Source: Adiantum capillus-veneris
Taxonomy: Eukaryota; Streptophyta; Polypodiopsida; Polypodiales; Pteridaceae
Direction: 5' to 3'
Assembly: GCA_014529385.2 (NCBI GenBank)
Contig: CM043947.1
Span: forward strand, 101,871,311-101,935,310
Length of the DNA stretch: 64,000 bases
The notes below the pieces were generated by a model. It was not told the DNA's origin, did not search any database, and saw only the letters and a program-made list of their open reading frames with translations. The position numbers were made by a program, and so were the translations under genes. Of this stretch, positions 20,831 to 30,600 are shown in pieces; position 1 is the stretch's first letter, and each line of letters starts with the position of its first letter.

Positions 20831-21858
20831 GGACCAACTTACCTCTTTACCATGGTCGGGAAAGTTTGGCTCAAGAAGAGGAGTTTTTGCTAACAGGAAT
20901 CATTCCAAAGGAGATTCACAAGTCTAAGAAGTATGGCTTTGTGCGTAGAGCATACAGGTATAAATTGATTGGTGATGTCTTATACATGAAAGGGGCTGAT
21001 CTCGTGTTGAGACGTGTACCTTGGCGGGAGGAGCTTTACAGAGTGTTGGAAGAGAATCATGAAGGCGCATGTGGTGGCCATTTTGCTCTAAAGATCACCT
21101 TGCATAAGATTTTGCAAGAGGGGTATGTATGGCCTAGTTTGCACAAGGATGTTCACCATTGGTGTAGGTCTTGCAATAGGTGTCAAGCATTTGGGAAGAG
21201 AGTGTTGAAGCCAGAGCTACGAAAAACCATTATGGCGTTTGATGTGTTTGAAAAGTGGGGGATTGATGCAATAGGCCCGTTACCTATCACAAGCAGGGGC
21301 AAAAGCTATATCTTGACGGGAGTGGACTATCTCTCTAGATAGGCAGAGGCTATAGCAGTAAAACAGATCACTGCAAAGGATGTGGCAAAATTTGTGTATG
21401 ATGAAATATGTTGCAAGTTTGGGGTGCCATTAGAGCTACTTTCAGAAAAGGGGCCAGGATTTAGAGCTAAACTGCTAGACTTCTTATGCACAAAGATGAA
21501 GATTAGGCACCAGTATACCACTCCTTATTACCCGCAGTGTAATGGCTTAAATGAAAGATTCAATGGTGAGTTAGTACAAATTCTTTCTAAAGTGACAGAG
21601 CACCAAGGAAAGAATTGGGATTTGGAATTGCCTAGTGCATTATGGGCTTACCGTACTTCGGTGAAGACAGGTACAGGGTTTACTCCATTTCATTTGGTGT
21701 ATGGAAAGGAAGCACTATTGCCTGTGGAGGTAGAGTTGCCTGCGGTCAAGATGTTAGAGAAGTTGCTTGGGCCGCCTAGTGATGCATTCAAAGAGAGGCT
21801 CTTGCAGTTACAAGAGGTCCAGTTGGATAGGATGAGCGCATTGGAGCATTATGGGTAG
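20831..21858 (+). pseudogene. Integrase of element B
   Basis: The H2C2 module is at about 21055-21190 (HEGACGGHF ... CRSCNRC). The core begins KWGIDAIGPL at about 21256-21285, with the first catalytic Asp. At 21442-21450 the usual Ser-Asp-x-Gly reads Ser-Glu-Lys-Gly, so the second catalytic Asp is Glu. The region NGLNERFNGEL at about 21541-21573 carries the final Glu. An in-frame TAG lies at 21340-21342, after VDYLSR. The frame is otherwise open to TAG at 21856-21858. The Asp-to-Glu change would be expected to cripple strand transfer. Confidence 0.88.
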
Positions 21859-21872
21859 ATGCAGGATAAGCT

Positions 21873-22223
21873 TTGGCAAAGATAAATGAAAAGGTCAAAA
21901 GTAAGGGTATCAAGAAACATGACTTGGTTTTGCGCTACAACAGTAAGCTGGATAACACCTTCCAAAAGAAGTTTCAAATTAAGTGGGAAGGCCCTTTCAA
22001 GGTAGTGGAGTGTTTTCCGAATGGTACATATCAATTGGCTAACCTGGATGGTGTTCTACATAAGTCAAGGATAAATGGATTGCGTCTTAAATTGTATCAT
22101 GCTAGATTGATGATGGTGGAGCAAGATGAGTTGTTTGTGGAGCAAGCAATGTTGGTGAAGGATGAGGAGACCTATGATGCGCCGAGTCTCATATCTCTCT
22201 TTGCTGCTGCTGATCATGAATGA
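21873..22223 (+). CDS. Integrase C-terminal (GPY/F) region of element B
   Basis: 116 codons in a new frame after the integrase core. KKFQIKWEGPFKVVECFPNG at about 21967-22026 is the GPY/F-type module, followed by LKLYHARLMM. No chromodomain is visible. It ends 28 bases before the polypurine tract and so is the end of pol. Confidence 0.7.
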   Translation: MAKINEKVKSKGIKKHDLVLRYNSKLDNTFQKKFQIKWEGPFKVVECFPNGTYQLANLDGVLHKSRINGLRLKLYHARLMMVEQDELFVEQAMLVKDEETYDAPSLISLFAAADHE

Positions 22224-22232
22224 TCTAGCACG

Positions 22233-22250
22233 CTAGGGGATGGGCAAATT
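22233..22250 (+). promoter_or_regulatory. Polypurine-rich tract before 3' LTR of B
   Basis: CTAGGGGATGGGCAAATT precedes the LTR start. It is less pure than the tract of element A. Confidence 0.5.
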
Positions 22251-22251
22251 A

Positions 22252-23311
22252 TATCAGGATTTTTTTGAAGCAAGGGATTGTGCATATGTACATACACATG
22301 CATGGTGCATCAAATAAAGAATTGCCCATTTTCCAGAGCTAGGTGGTTACGTGGGGCCCACATGTGTACAGGTAGGACAGCATGTACATAGTGCATCGAT
22401 TTTCACTATCACCAGTACCAGTATGTTTTTTCTACAATAATGAGGAGTTTATAGCGCGTAAAACTTCTCGAGGAAGCTATCCGCGGGCCGACGACATGAG
22501 GTAAGCAGGTGCGTCAGATGGCATCTAGTGGCGTCAGGAGGGCGAACGGGGTCAATATTTGCACGTGGATGAATACGGACACAAAGTGGTGTTTTCTTGT
22601 GAGAGTTATGCAGAAAGGTCATCATTAGGATCACTTTTTGGGGCCACTTCACGTGGTTGCAAGACGCATTATTGAAAAGAAATGAGTGCCAGGTGTGCGA
22701 ATGATGCAAAAAGGTGACAACTATGCACTGCGAGGTCAGTTTTTGGCCTGTTCGGGGTCCGTTTGAGGTCATCTAAAAGGCCAAGGGTGCCCAACTAATA
22801 AAGCTAAGTGTGGAAACTGAAAAAACTAAGAGAAGACCAGAAAAAACGTGGAGAAGAGAGGAGGAACAGCCGTGGGTGTGTTTTTGCTCATTTTGGAGCT
22901 TGTTTTGGCCGTAAACTGCTCATCCGAGGTCGCATTTGAGCACTTTGACATTGTAGACTGTGGTTTTGGGCCGTTCCGGACGCGATGGTGCTGTCCATTT
23001 TGCCAAATTCCTCACTCTTTTCCTGCTGTTTTTCTGTGTAAGTTTCTCCTATGAGCGAAGTTTCTGCTCTAGTTTGTGATTGTATCTGGCTTATTTTACC
23101 TATATTGTGTGAGCTATTTGCCCCATTGGTGTTGGCCCAAGCTCAATTGTATCTAAACATCAGAAATTCTCCTCTTTTGAGCTGAGTTTTTTGGGTGTGT
23201 GTGTGTGTGTGTGTCTGTGTGGAGTGGGCAAGTGGATAGTCTCTCTCCTCTCACTCCATAGGTGTGTTTCCTGTCTCGGCCAGGTGTGTTGTGTAAGCCG
23301 AGTGGTGCCCC

Positions 23312-23348
<37 letters not shown>

Positions 23349-23410
23349 CTTCCCAAGAGTGTGTGTCGGGTCGTTATAGAGGCGCTGTGTGTGTTTTCAT
23401 CCCGCTCACA
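22252..23410 (+). repeat. 3' LTR of element B
   Basis: Matches 14679-15863. The first bases read TATC where the 5' copy has TGTC, so the TG terminus has mutated. It ends CGCTCACA, followed by acgc. Confidence 0.85.
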
Positions 23411-24287
23411 ACGCGTTCGCATTGAGTAGAGCTACACATTAGCGTACTTTAGTTTTTGAAAACGACGACCTGAAAATTTCGGCCAGACATCCTACGTTAT
23501 TTTGTACCAGGTGTTTAGGGTTGGAATTTTGGTTCATGGATCTTAGGGAGAGTGACCTATTGGTGTTAGTAGGGTCTCCTTCAAGTTCTATGGCATTTTG
23601 AGACCGTTTGATGGGTATTTGGCTCTTGGAAACGTTGTAGGAAATCTCCTCTTATGCACTCCTGAAGCTGTAGCTTAGACATTGGGTGGAGACCTCTGTA
23701 GGAATTAGTCGAGAGTCGATCGAGTGTAGATTGACACCCTATGCTTACTTCCACGCGCTTGCGGGTTGAGCTTCATCCTTAGCTGACAAACCTTGCTAGG
23801 TGAGTTCTCGTTGTGCTGACGTCTGTTGCGGCGTATCTGCCAACACCTAGGTTCCACCTCAGATAATCTCTTTGGGATTTGGAGATGCTTAATGCATTGG
23901 AGGAACTTGAACGTTTTGTGATAGGTTTTAGAAATTGGGTGCCTGCCTCAAGGTCATAGATGTATTGGTCCAATGCGTTTGTTTGGCCTACCCCAGATTC
24001 ACTCTCCCCAAGAAAGCAGTCCATGCCAATCTCTTGGACAAAACTGGAACTCTTTGTGCCATGATCAGTTTTCTCTAGGTGGTACTTGCACCTGAATATC
24101 ATATGTGTGATGCTAGGGTATATGAGGGGCCTTCTGGTCTTGGACTAACTTGATTGAGTTTTGGAGGAACCCATAGAGAGGCCTAAAACCTAGAAGCAAA
24201 AGAAGAGACAAAAGAAAACCAACTTAAAAAGTACTACCGTTTGGCCTAAAGTAACCAAGGGGTTATGGATTAATAATCCTAATCCCT
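23411..24287 (+). other. Probable remainder of LTR A and flanking sequence
   Basis: Follows directly on the other side of the acgc target duplication and so should continue LTR A. A palindrome half site (AGACATCCTACG) at 23485-23496 matches the array at 9.7-10.5 kb, which links it to the same element. Where LTR A ends is not resolved; a CA terminus near 23850 is possible. A minus-strand frame open for 107 codons at 23779-24102 has no pattern I recognise. Confidence 0.45.
23779..24102 (-). other. Unrecognised open frame, 107 codons
   Basis: Open without stops, Ser/Thr/Leu-rich, with no signal peptide, membrane segment or known motif. It lies in LTR or flank sequence and may be chance or an old coding fragment. 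Confidence 0.2.
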
Positions 24288-24740
24288 ACCAACTTATGGA
24301 GCACTAGAAGAGAGACCTAAAATCCGTATCATGAAAGCTTGAACTCTAAAGCTAGTTTTCACAAATCGCGCTAACCTGCCACATGGCGCTGTTGTGCGGA
24401 CTTTTGCATTTTGTGCTACTACCTGATGATGTGGCACTGTTGTACGGAGCTAGATTTTGAGAATAGTTGCTTTTAAGGATTAAGTGCTTTTTATATAATG
24501 CTTTTGGGAATCTGCTTTTGGCATCCCTTGTACTCTTTATAAGTCCCTAAAGGCCACCTCCTAGGGGCATCTAAACACAGAGTCTCGAAGAGAGTCGAAC
24601 CCTCGCGAGTTTTATAATAATAAAGAAATATTGAAAGGAGCTTCGGTTTTTGGGTCCAGTACGTCTTGGCTTGGAACTTCGCCTAGCCATGTCATCTCTC
24701 TCTCTCATCTATTCAAGTATTTTTGAATTATTTCACACTT
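24288..24740 (+). repeat. 5' LTR of element E2 (diverged, ends approximate)
   Basis: Similar over its length to 34884-35395, for example AGCTAGTTTTC/AGCTAGTTTCC and CGCGCTAACCTGCCA segments, a TTGTACTCTTT segment and TCTCTCTCT near the end. Divergence is high, so this is the oldest element here. The exact termini cannot be set. Confidence 0.6.
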
Positions 24741-24809
24741 GCATCTACTGCACCTACCTAATCATCAAATAGGCACCAAAACCATTAGTATTATTTCTTA
24801 GCACCTCAT

Positions 24810-25093
24810 ATGGCAAATTCAAGTTCAAAACCCCTCAAGGATGGTGGTGCTACGGTTAAAATTTTTCACTTCTTAGGCGTCCAAGATTCTCACAACGTTC
24901 TCAAGTTCTTACAACAATTTGATGTCCTATTCAGTAAAAAAAAAAATTAGAGAAGAATCCAAGTTGCTACAAGTTATCTCTTTTCTCTTTTCTCAAACAT
25001 AGTGCTTTGACATGGAGGACCGACCTAACCAAGAAACCTGATAGTCCAAAGACCTAGCATTATTTTGAGCTCGCTTTCTACACAAGCTTATGA
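24810..25093 (+). pseudogene. Gag of element E2, N-terminal part
   Basis: ATG at 24810, 45 open codons (MANSSSKPLKDGG ...; KFLQQFDVLFS), then a poly-A run with a stop (aaaaaaaaaattag) and further degenerate coding to 25093. The KFLQQFD segment is the usual gag start of gypsy-type elements. The gene is cut at 25098 by the D insertion and resumes at 33484. Confidence 0.5.
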
Positions 25094-25098
25094 AGTAG
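25094..25098 (+). repeat. Target site duplication, left (agtag)
   Basis: agtag before TGTGCACG; repeated at 33479-33483 after GTTAACA. It marks the D composite as one insertion. Confidence 0.85.
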
Positions 25099-25132
25099 TG
25101 TGCACGTCTATCGCACATGTCAATGCAAGGGA

Positions 25133-25518
25133 CTTGTCGATACACTGTGTGCGAGCCACAAATGGCTCCAAGCGTGCAACTAGCCTAAACTAGTAAATTC
25201 AAAGATGACGATGGTGTGTCACTCACCTCTCTACGCTTGCTATCGTGGAGGATTCCTTGCCACGAAGAAGAAGGGGATGGCGCTACGCCGCGCTCAAGCA
25301 CCTTACTGCCGTTGTGCAGCCTAAACTTGTCGATACACTGTGTGCGAGCCACAAATGGCTCCAAGCATGCAACTAGCCTAAACTAGTAAATTCAAAGATG
25401 ACGATGGTGTGTCACTCACCTCTCGACGCTTGCTGTCGTGGAGGATTCCTTGCCATGAAGAAGAAGGAGATGGCGCTACGCCGCGCTCAACCGCCTTACT
25501 GCCGTTGTGCAGCCGTCA
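25133..25518. repeat. 193-bp tandem duplication inside the D 3' LTR
   Basis: Units 25133-25325 and 25326-25518 are alike at nearly every base, differing for example at a ctctac/ctcgac site. The other LTR has a single copy. Confidence 0.85.
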
Positions 25519-25528
25519 CAATGCTCGA

Positions 25529-25531
<3 letters not shown>

Positions 25532-25615
<84 letters not shown>
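25532..25615. repeat. (CT)n microsatellite in D 3' LTR
   Basis: About 42 CT units followed by a short AC tract. The same place in the other LTR (33116-33174) has about 29 units. The related fragment at 36642-36696 reads (GA)n(GT)n. Confidence 0.95.
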
Positions 25616-25616
<1 letters not shown>

Positions 25617-25928
25617 GCATACACACACACACACACAAGGAGATGAAGAAGAAGAAAATGGAGATGGAGCAAGAGCGCTCTTCAATTGCACAAATGAAAG
25701 AATGAGTGAATTTTAGGTTTAGTTGAGTTTTATATGAGCTCACCCCATTCGCACTTGGGCACCCATGCTTAACCAACTAATCCCTTGAATGTTCCAGTTA
25801 GAGTGCACCTCTCATCAGCGATCACTCTTACCCTTTTCCTATTGGACCGAGAATCCCGGTACCTGACTCTAGCAAATAAATAATACGGCATCCGTCTTAG
25901 GTGATAGGACTGTGCGTGAGGGTTAACA

Positions 25929-25938
25929 TGTCCCCCTT
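25929..25938 (-). promoter_or_regulatory. Polypurine tract of D
   Basis: On the minus strand GAAGGGGGACA precedes the LTR start. The coding-like LNSFRGRNLHQEGG stretch just upstream resembles the end of gypsy pol. Confidence 0.6.
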
Positions 25939-26990
25939 CCTGATGTAGATTCCGTCCTCGAAAGCTATTGAGTTGAAGCTCATTCATCAAGGTGGAAGAG
26001 CATTTGAGATGAATGTCCTTAGCCTTCTTCAGTCACTGCAAAATCAAACAACATTGGCATAGTAATTGCATTCTCATATACAATTAAAAAGCATATGCAG
26101 TTGTAGGCAGACAATTTGATTGGTAACAAAATTTTAAACCATATTAAATTGCAACATAATCAAACGCTTAAATAGTTGTAAAGGTAAAAAATTAAACAAG
26201 TCTGGGGTCGCTAATTTAACGATCTAATGGCACTAAATATCGACTATTAATACCATGGGCAATCTTCTCAATTTTCTCTAGTCAATTGAGTTGTTTAATC
26301 GTGAGAGCCAAGTATTTCATGTCTGAGGGATGACTAGAGGCTATACCTAGAAGACCTTGTAGTTAAGCTACAATAAAAGGAATGGCTCATGAAATCATCG
26401 CCTGACTTATTTCCTTTTCTGTGACCCCCCAAAGTCTTTTCACATTGTTTCAATTTGATGTATGTGCTTATTTTGTATACCTTGGGTTTTTTGCTTTTCA
26501 AGGAAAAGCGCCCACACTGGGAACCTCTAGGGATCTAGTACCATAAGCGATACATCTGAGTGAAGTACCAAATCAAGCTGAGATTTCTCTTCCAGCTTAA
26601 GATTTTACATTGTGGCACTTTGATTTTTCTTTTGTACATATTCAGCATTTTAATTTTGTAACTTTGGGGGGTCATATAACATTGTTACCCTTCCCAGGCT
26701 CATCACATTAGTAAACTCCCTTTATAATACTTAAGCTAAAGGTCAATAGGGACTAAGCCCACTAGAAATCCCAAGTACATTTCACACAATGCTGCCTAAA
26801 TCGGATTAAGAACCTAAGTAACCATTGATTATTAAGAAGGCATTCCCCATGGTATTAAGAGAAGATCTCTAACGCCTAGCTTGGTCAAACTAGCTTAGTC
26901 GGACTGCTTGATTTTTAAACCTAGATAAGTGATTATGACAAATAATTACATTGAATTTAATGTTTGATACTAAGCAAATGTGTTGGATAT
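25939..26990 (-). other. D interior without gene
   Basis: AT-rich, no open frame with a family pattern and no repeat found by eye. It lies between the D polypurine tract and the LTR-like block of the inner element. Confidence 0.35.
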
Positions 26991-27927
26991 TATGCTACCA
27001 ATCACAATTAAAGCAGACAAACATGGATGCAAAAAGATAAGGGGCAATGCTAATGGACAAGAAACACCTGTTTGTGTTGTCGCGCTTGATTTTAAGTATG
27101 AACGAGAGAAAGATTCCAAAAGGTCCAAATCCTAACAACAGCAACACGTTCCTATACACACTAGGAAACACAAAGAATACCTCTAGGAGGCACATCAGTG
27201 GGAAAAGGTACCAACACTTATTGAACACAATTAAAAAACATAAGGAACCCTAATCTTATTATTTGCACTACCCCTAGAGAGTCAAGGGAATAGGATATTG
27301 TAGAGATTGGGGGGAAACCCTAAGGCTAAACCCCTATCCTCGTCACATCAAGAAAAACAAAGTCATCATCCATGAGACCATATGTGACATCCGTGTAGTC
27401 ATGTAAATCTTCTTCTTCATCAGAGGCACCAATATTTACTAAGAAGATAACTAGACGCCTATAGTCATCTTGGTCAAAAGGGTAGGCTTGTGCAATGGGA
27501 GAAATGCTCTCTACTAAGTATGGATCAGTCGTGGTCAAGAGACGTATCAGCCATTCTAACTCCTTGAAATTCCTCACATGCTAGCATACCTACCAAATCC
27601 CATTCACAGGCAAGCACTGGAACCATGTAAAACATTTTCGAAAAGTAATGAGGGTACCTCTCACCCAAGGTAGGAGTGGATGACTCTAGCATACTAGCCA
27701 TATCTGTACACGCAAATAGATGATGGTTAGAGTGCAAATATTACAAGGATCGTGTTCTTGTGCATAATGTGTTTTTATGATTTTCTATTATGGCTCTTGA
27801 TCTTTTACCTTTTTATCTTGTTTTTGTGAGTATAAGGCTTTATATATACATTCCCTAAGATTGGAGATTGAGAGGTCAGGGAGGAAGGTTGAGAGGGAAT
27901 CAAGTGAATGATGGATGTTAGCAAACA
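26991..27927 (-). repeat. LTR of the inner 1/A-like element (one copy only)
   Basis: On the minus strand TGTTTGCTAAC starts at 27927, directly after a polypurine tract. A GTATATATAAAG box lies at about 27838-27850 and is a likely TATA box. The far end is not resolved and no second copy is in the window. An open reading frame lies inside it at 27326-27737. Confidence 0.55.
27326..27737 (-). pseudogene. LTR-embedded ORF of the inner element
   Basis: Two overlapping minus-strand frames (27737-27525 and 27577-27326) join by one frameshift into about 135 residues. It begins near an ATG at about 27702 (MASMLESSTP), has a hydrophobic middle (MFYMVPVLACEWDL) and a second half with DPYLVESISPIAQAYPFDQ and DYRRLVIFLVNI, ending in an acidic tail. 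It is downstream of the probable TATA box, so it would be in the RNA leader. I do not recognise the family, and it does not look like the small ORFs of B and F. Confidence 0.4.
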
Positions 27928-27928
27928 C

Positions 27929-27943
27929 TCCCCCCTTCCTTGG
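27929..27943 (-). promoter_or_regulatory. Polypurine tract of the inner element
   Basis: AAGGAAGGGGGGAG on the minus strand, almost the same as the tract before LTR A (14179-14192). This supports family membership with 1/A. Confidence 0.7.
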
Positions 27944-28709
27944 GTAGATCATACCTTTTAGAATGATGTCGTCACCTTTTGAAACCAATTATTCCAAGTG
28001 TTATGGGTGAAGGCTTTAAACAATAGTTTTTTACCACCCTATGTGTTTCATCTAGTTGCAAGGGTGGTAAGGTACTCTCCCATGATTTTATTTGCAACGT
28101 TATTGTAGGTGGTGAACTTACAACGGGACGTGCAAACTCTTTCTTGCTTGTATGTATATGTACAATGGTAGGTGGAGGTTGTGTCGAAGCTTCTATTTCT
28201 GTATAGGAATTACATGAAGAGCAAGAAGCTTCATCTGACTTCCCTGTCCTTGAGCTAGGTAGAACAAATCATTCTTTCTTTTGTACCCAAACTAGCTCTG
28301 GAGCGGGTGTGTAGCATTCCGTGATTTTTTCATTTCCACGATCTTCAATTCGTTTTGGAGCCACAGGATGGGGATCATATGGGCCCGATGACAAGTAAGA
28401 ACACAATCTACATTTTGGCACCTAGATTTGATCATTTCCTTGATAGTAGCCTTGGGCTTCCAATAGTCGTTTAGGAATCCAATGCCATGTTTCCTTACAT
28501 TTCTTGGAGCGAGTGGGACGTCTCTTACCAGGCTCCTGTCTTTTAGCACTAGCTATGGTCGCTAAAGAAGCTTTAGGGACCCACTTGTATGTTTTCTTTG
28601 TTATATTGGGATGGGTCGTGTGTGTCTCAAGCTTTATTTCAACTACATCAGTTGAAGCTCTAGAGAGTTGGGCTATGGGGACATATGGTTCAACCTCTTG
28701 GACATGCAA
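27944..28709 (-). pseudogene. Post-integrase tail with W-x-P-K motifs, inner element
   Basis: Minus-strand frames 28709-28422, 28549-28292 and onward to about 28000 hold YKWVPKAS, WHWIPKRLL and, after a stop and shift, LVWVQKKE. A Ser/Thr/Pro-rich stretch then runs to the polypurine tract. The motif spacing and its place after the second retropepsin-like domain match 7739-8197. The rest is poorly conserved, as expected for a disordered tail. Frameshifts break it. Confidence 0.55.
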
Positions 28710-28779
28710 TGTTTTGGGTTGTATTTCCTTAAGAGGCAGTATCTCAAGGACTATGGCTTGAGTAGCAAGGCGGCTAAGA

Positions 28780-29125
28780 GTTGGTTTCTGTGTTGTGACA
28801 CCCCTTGTCCCTCAATCAATAGTGCATTTGGTGGCTATCATCACGTGCATCCTAGGTTTATATTACCCTCCATAGTTCCAACATGCATGACCAAAAATTC
28901 TTGAGCTACAACCCCATTGTCATAATAACTGACAGAAGTGTGTCAGATTCCAAAAATCGTAGTATGTCTCTTTTTGACACCCTTGACTTGGATAATACTC
29001 TCAGATAGAGGTGGCTTCCCTAACGGACACCACACCCCATATGATAGCAGGTTATATTTAGCACCCGTGTCCAATAAGGCGTTATATAGTACTTTTCCAT
29101 AGGTGCTGTTTAGCTCAATAGGGTA
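28780..29125 (-). pseudogene. Second retropepsin-like domain, inner element
   Basis: On the minus strand YNALLDTGAKYNLLSYG has Asp-Thr-Gly at 29063-29071. After about 60 codons the closing part reads EFLVMHVGTMEGNINLG at about 28843-28893, followed after a shift by ATKCTID near 28815-28835, the place of the flap-closing strand in retropepsins. It follows the integrase C-terminal region directly. It is an independent copy of the arrangement at 7425-7738; the two are clearly diverged, which argues against a chance motif. Confidence 0.65.
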
Positions 29126-29815
29126 TCATAGAGGTGTGTCAGAGTCCAACCAATCCTCGTCGGTTTCAACGTGGAATGCATGTGTAACTACAAGGTTAGC
29201 CTCTCGTTTTTGTCTTATGCGTTGTTGTCGCTCCTTAGCCTCATCTTGAGCTTGTATCTTCTTCAATTCTATTTGTGCATTGGCTGCCTTTTTTGTATGG
29301 ATGGCACATAGCTCCTCTTGGCTTAAAGGATCATAGTATCTTTTAAATTTTCTCCCATTGAGGAATCCAATGGTTTCAGCTCCATCAAGAGTCTCCACAT
29401 GAATGGTTCCTTGTGGGGTGATCTCACATACTCTATATGGTCCTTTTCCCGCATATTTCAACTTTTTCTTTTTGTTACGCACTCCATACATAAGGACTTT
29501 ATCAGCAACATTGATATCTTTGTTCTTTAGATGACGATCAAACCATTTCTTCCTCCTATCTTTCTCCACAAGTGCATTTCGCACAGCTAATTGCCTCTCT
29601 TCATCTAGCCTTTCAAGGATATATAATCACTCAACTAAGGGGTTACCATCCCAACCTTCTTGAGAAGCTACTCGAAAACTAGGAACCACAAACTCCCATG
29701 GCATAACCGCTTCTTGTCCATAAAACATCGTTAATGACAACTTTGTATGTAGTACGATAAGCCCATGAAGTTGATGTAAGCTTTAAATCCCAATCTGTGC
29801 GATGAGCTTCCACCG
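29126..29815 (-). pseudogene. Integrase C-terminal region, inner element
   Basis: Minus-strand frame 29584-29126 (152 codons) has KKLKYAGKGPYRVCEITPQG with a GPY module, HVETLDGAETIGFLNGRKFKRY, and a Gln/Lys-rich helix. Upstream, 29815-29679 encodes TVEAHRTDWDLKLT and SWAYRTTYK, the normal continuation just after the integrase core. The core itself, however, lies on the opposite strand next to it. Confidence 0.8.
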
Positions 29816-29817
29816 TT

Positions 29818-29846
29818 TTGGTCAAGATAAAGATTAAGGTCTTGTT
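29818..29846 (+). repeat. Inverted repeat, left arm, of the inverted integrase segment
   Basis: 29 bases whose reverse complement matches 30106-30134 with one mismatch. It encodes the NKTLI-x-ILTK peptide region of integrase on the minus strand. Confidence 0.9.
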
Positions 29847-30105
29847 TCGATATATTATCATTGCCACTGACTATGTGACAAAGTGGGAGAAAGGCAGGGC
29901 AACATATAAGGCCGATACGAGCTCAACTACCAAGTTTCTCTTTGAGAACATTGTTACAAGATTTGGTTGTCCCTTTGAGATTGTGAGTGACAATGGTACT
30001 CATTTTATAAATGGAGTAATAAAAGAACTCACTAACAACTTTATGATAGCTCACCATAAGTCCACACCTTATTATCCACAAGCAAATGGCCAAGCTGAGA
30101 GCACC
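29847..30105 (+). pseudogene. Inverted integrase core of the inner element
   Basis: On the + strand, opposite to the rest of the element: IIIATDYVTKW at about 29855-29890, then GCPFEIVSDNGTHFING with the second catalytic Asp at about 29965-30015, and PYYPQANGQAESTNK with the Glu at about 30068-30112. The zinc-binding module and the first catalytic Asp are absent. The segment is flanked by the 29-base inverted repeats, so it is a local inversion with loss of the integrase N-terminus. Confidence 0.88.
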
Positions 30106-30134
30106 AACAAGACCTTAATCTCTATCTTGACCAA
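30106..30134 (+). repeat. Inverted repeat, right arm
   Basis: Partner of 29818-29846; together they could form a 28-bp paired stem enclosing the inverted segment. Confidence 0.9.
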
Positions 30135-30600
30135 ATTATCAACTCATCATCATCAACTCCAGTAGGGGCTTCACCATTGGGTATGCAAGACAAATGATCC
30201 GCCATGACATGTCTTTTACCAGGTCTTACCACAACGGTAAAATCAAACTCAAGGAGAATTAACAACCATCGTGTAATTCTTCCCGTGGAACAAGGTTTAT
30301 TTACTAGATACAACAAAGCTTGATGATCAACATAGAAAACAAACTTGTTGGCCAGAAGGTAGTACCAAAATGTCTTCACTGCATAAATCATACCTAAACC
30401 TTCTTGCTCTGTAGTGGTGTATTTTCTCTCGGTATCATTCAATTGACAACTTGCAAAGCTAATGGGGTAGTCCACTTTATGTTCTCCTGATTGAGCTAGA
30501 ACACACCCAATAGCAAAGTTCGATGCATCAATATGCACATTGAAAATTACATTCCAATCGGGCTCGTAAAATAGGAGCGCTAGTCAAGGTCTTTCTCAAT
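30135..30600 (-). pseudogene. RNase H, inner element
   Basis: Minus-strand frame 30538-30122 is open: HIDASNFAIGCVLAQ (catalytic Asp), CQLNDTERKYTTTEQE (catalytic Glu), FYVDHQALLYLVNKP (catalytic Asp) and MADHLSCIPNGEAPTGVDD at its end. It is very similar in order and wording to the RNase H of 1/A at 5.2-5.6 kb, including the GEAxxGVDD tail, which supports common family. Confidence 0.88.

Larger units (their letters stand above)
14679..23410 (+). mobile_element. Complete Ty3/gypsy element B
   Basis: Two LTRs of about 1.17 kb flank primer site, leader with small ORF, gag, protease, RT, degenerate RNase H, second RNase H, integrase and a polypurine tract. The four bases acgc flank both ends (14675-14678 and 23411-23414), a likely target duplication. 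The LTRs are nearly identical outside microsatellites, so insertion is fairly recent, although the pol frame already has several stops. It sits inside LTR A. The second, archaeal-type RNase H places it near the Tat group of plant gypsy elements (established knowledge of that group). Confidence 0.85.
25099..25928 (-). repeat. 3' LTR of D
   Basis: In element sense it begins TGTTAACCCTCAC (at 25928) and ends at 25099. It matches 32902-33478, but is 253 bases longer, mainly through an internal 193-base duplication and a longer CT tract. A TATATAA-like box lies near 25728-25734 on the minus strand. Confidence 0.85.

Noticed and set aside
24660-24720. tRNA gene in the E2 LTR region
   Set aside because: No cloverleaf or A/B box pairing could be formed by eye.
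25398-25705. Open frames made of Leu-Ser or Arg-Glu repeats across the CT tract
   Set aside because: They are translations of the (CT)n microsatellite in the D LTR; the same applies at 33.1 and 36.6 kb.
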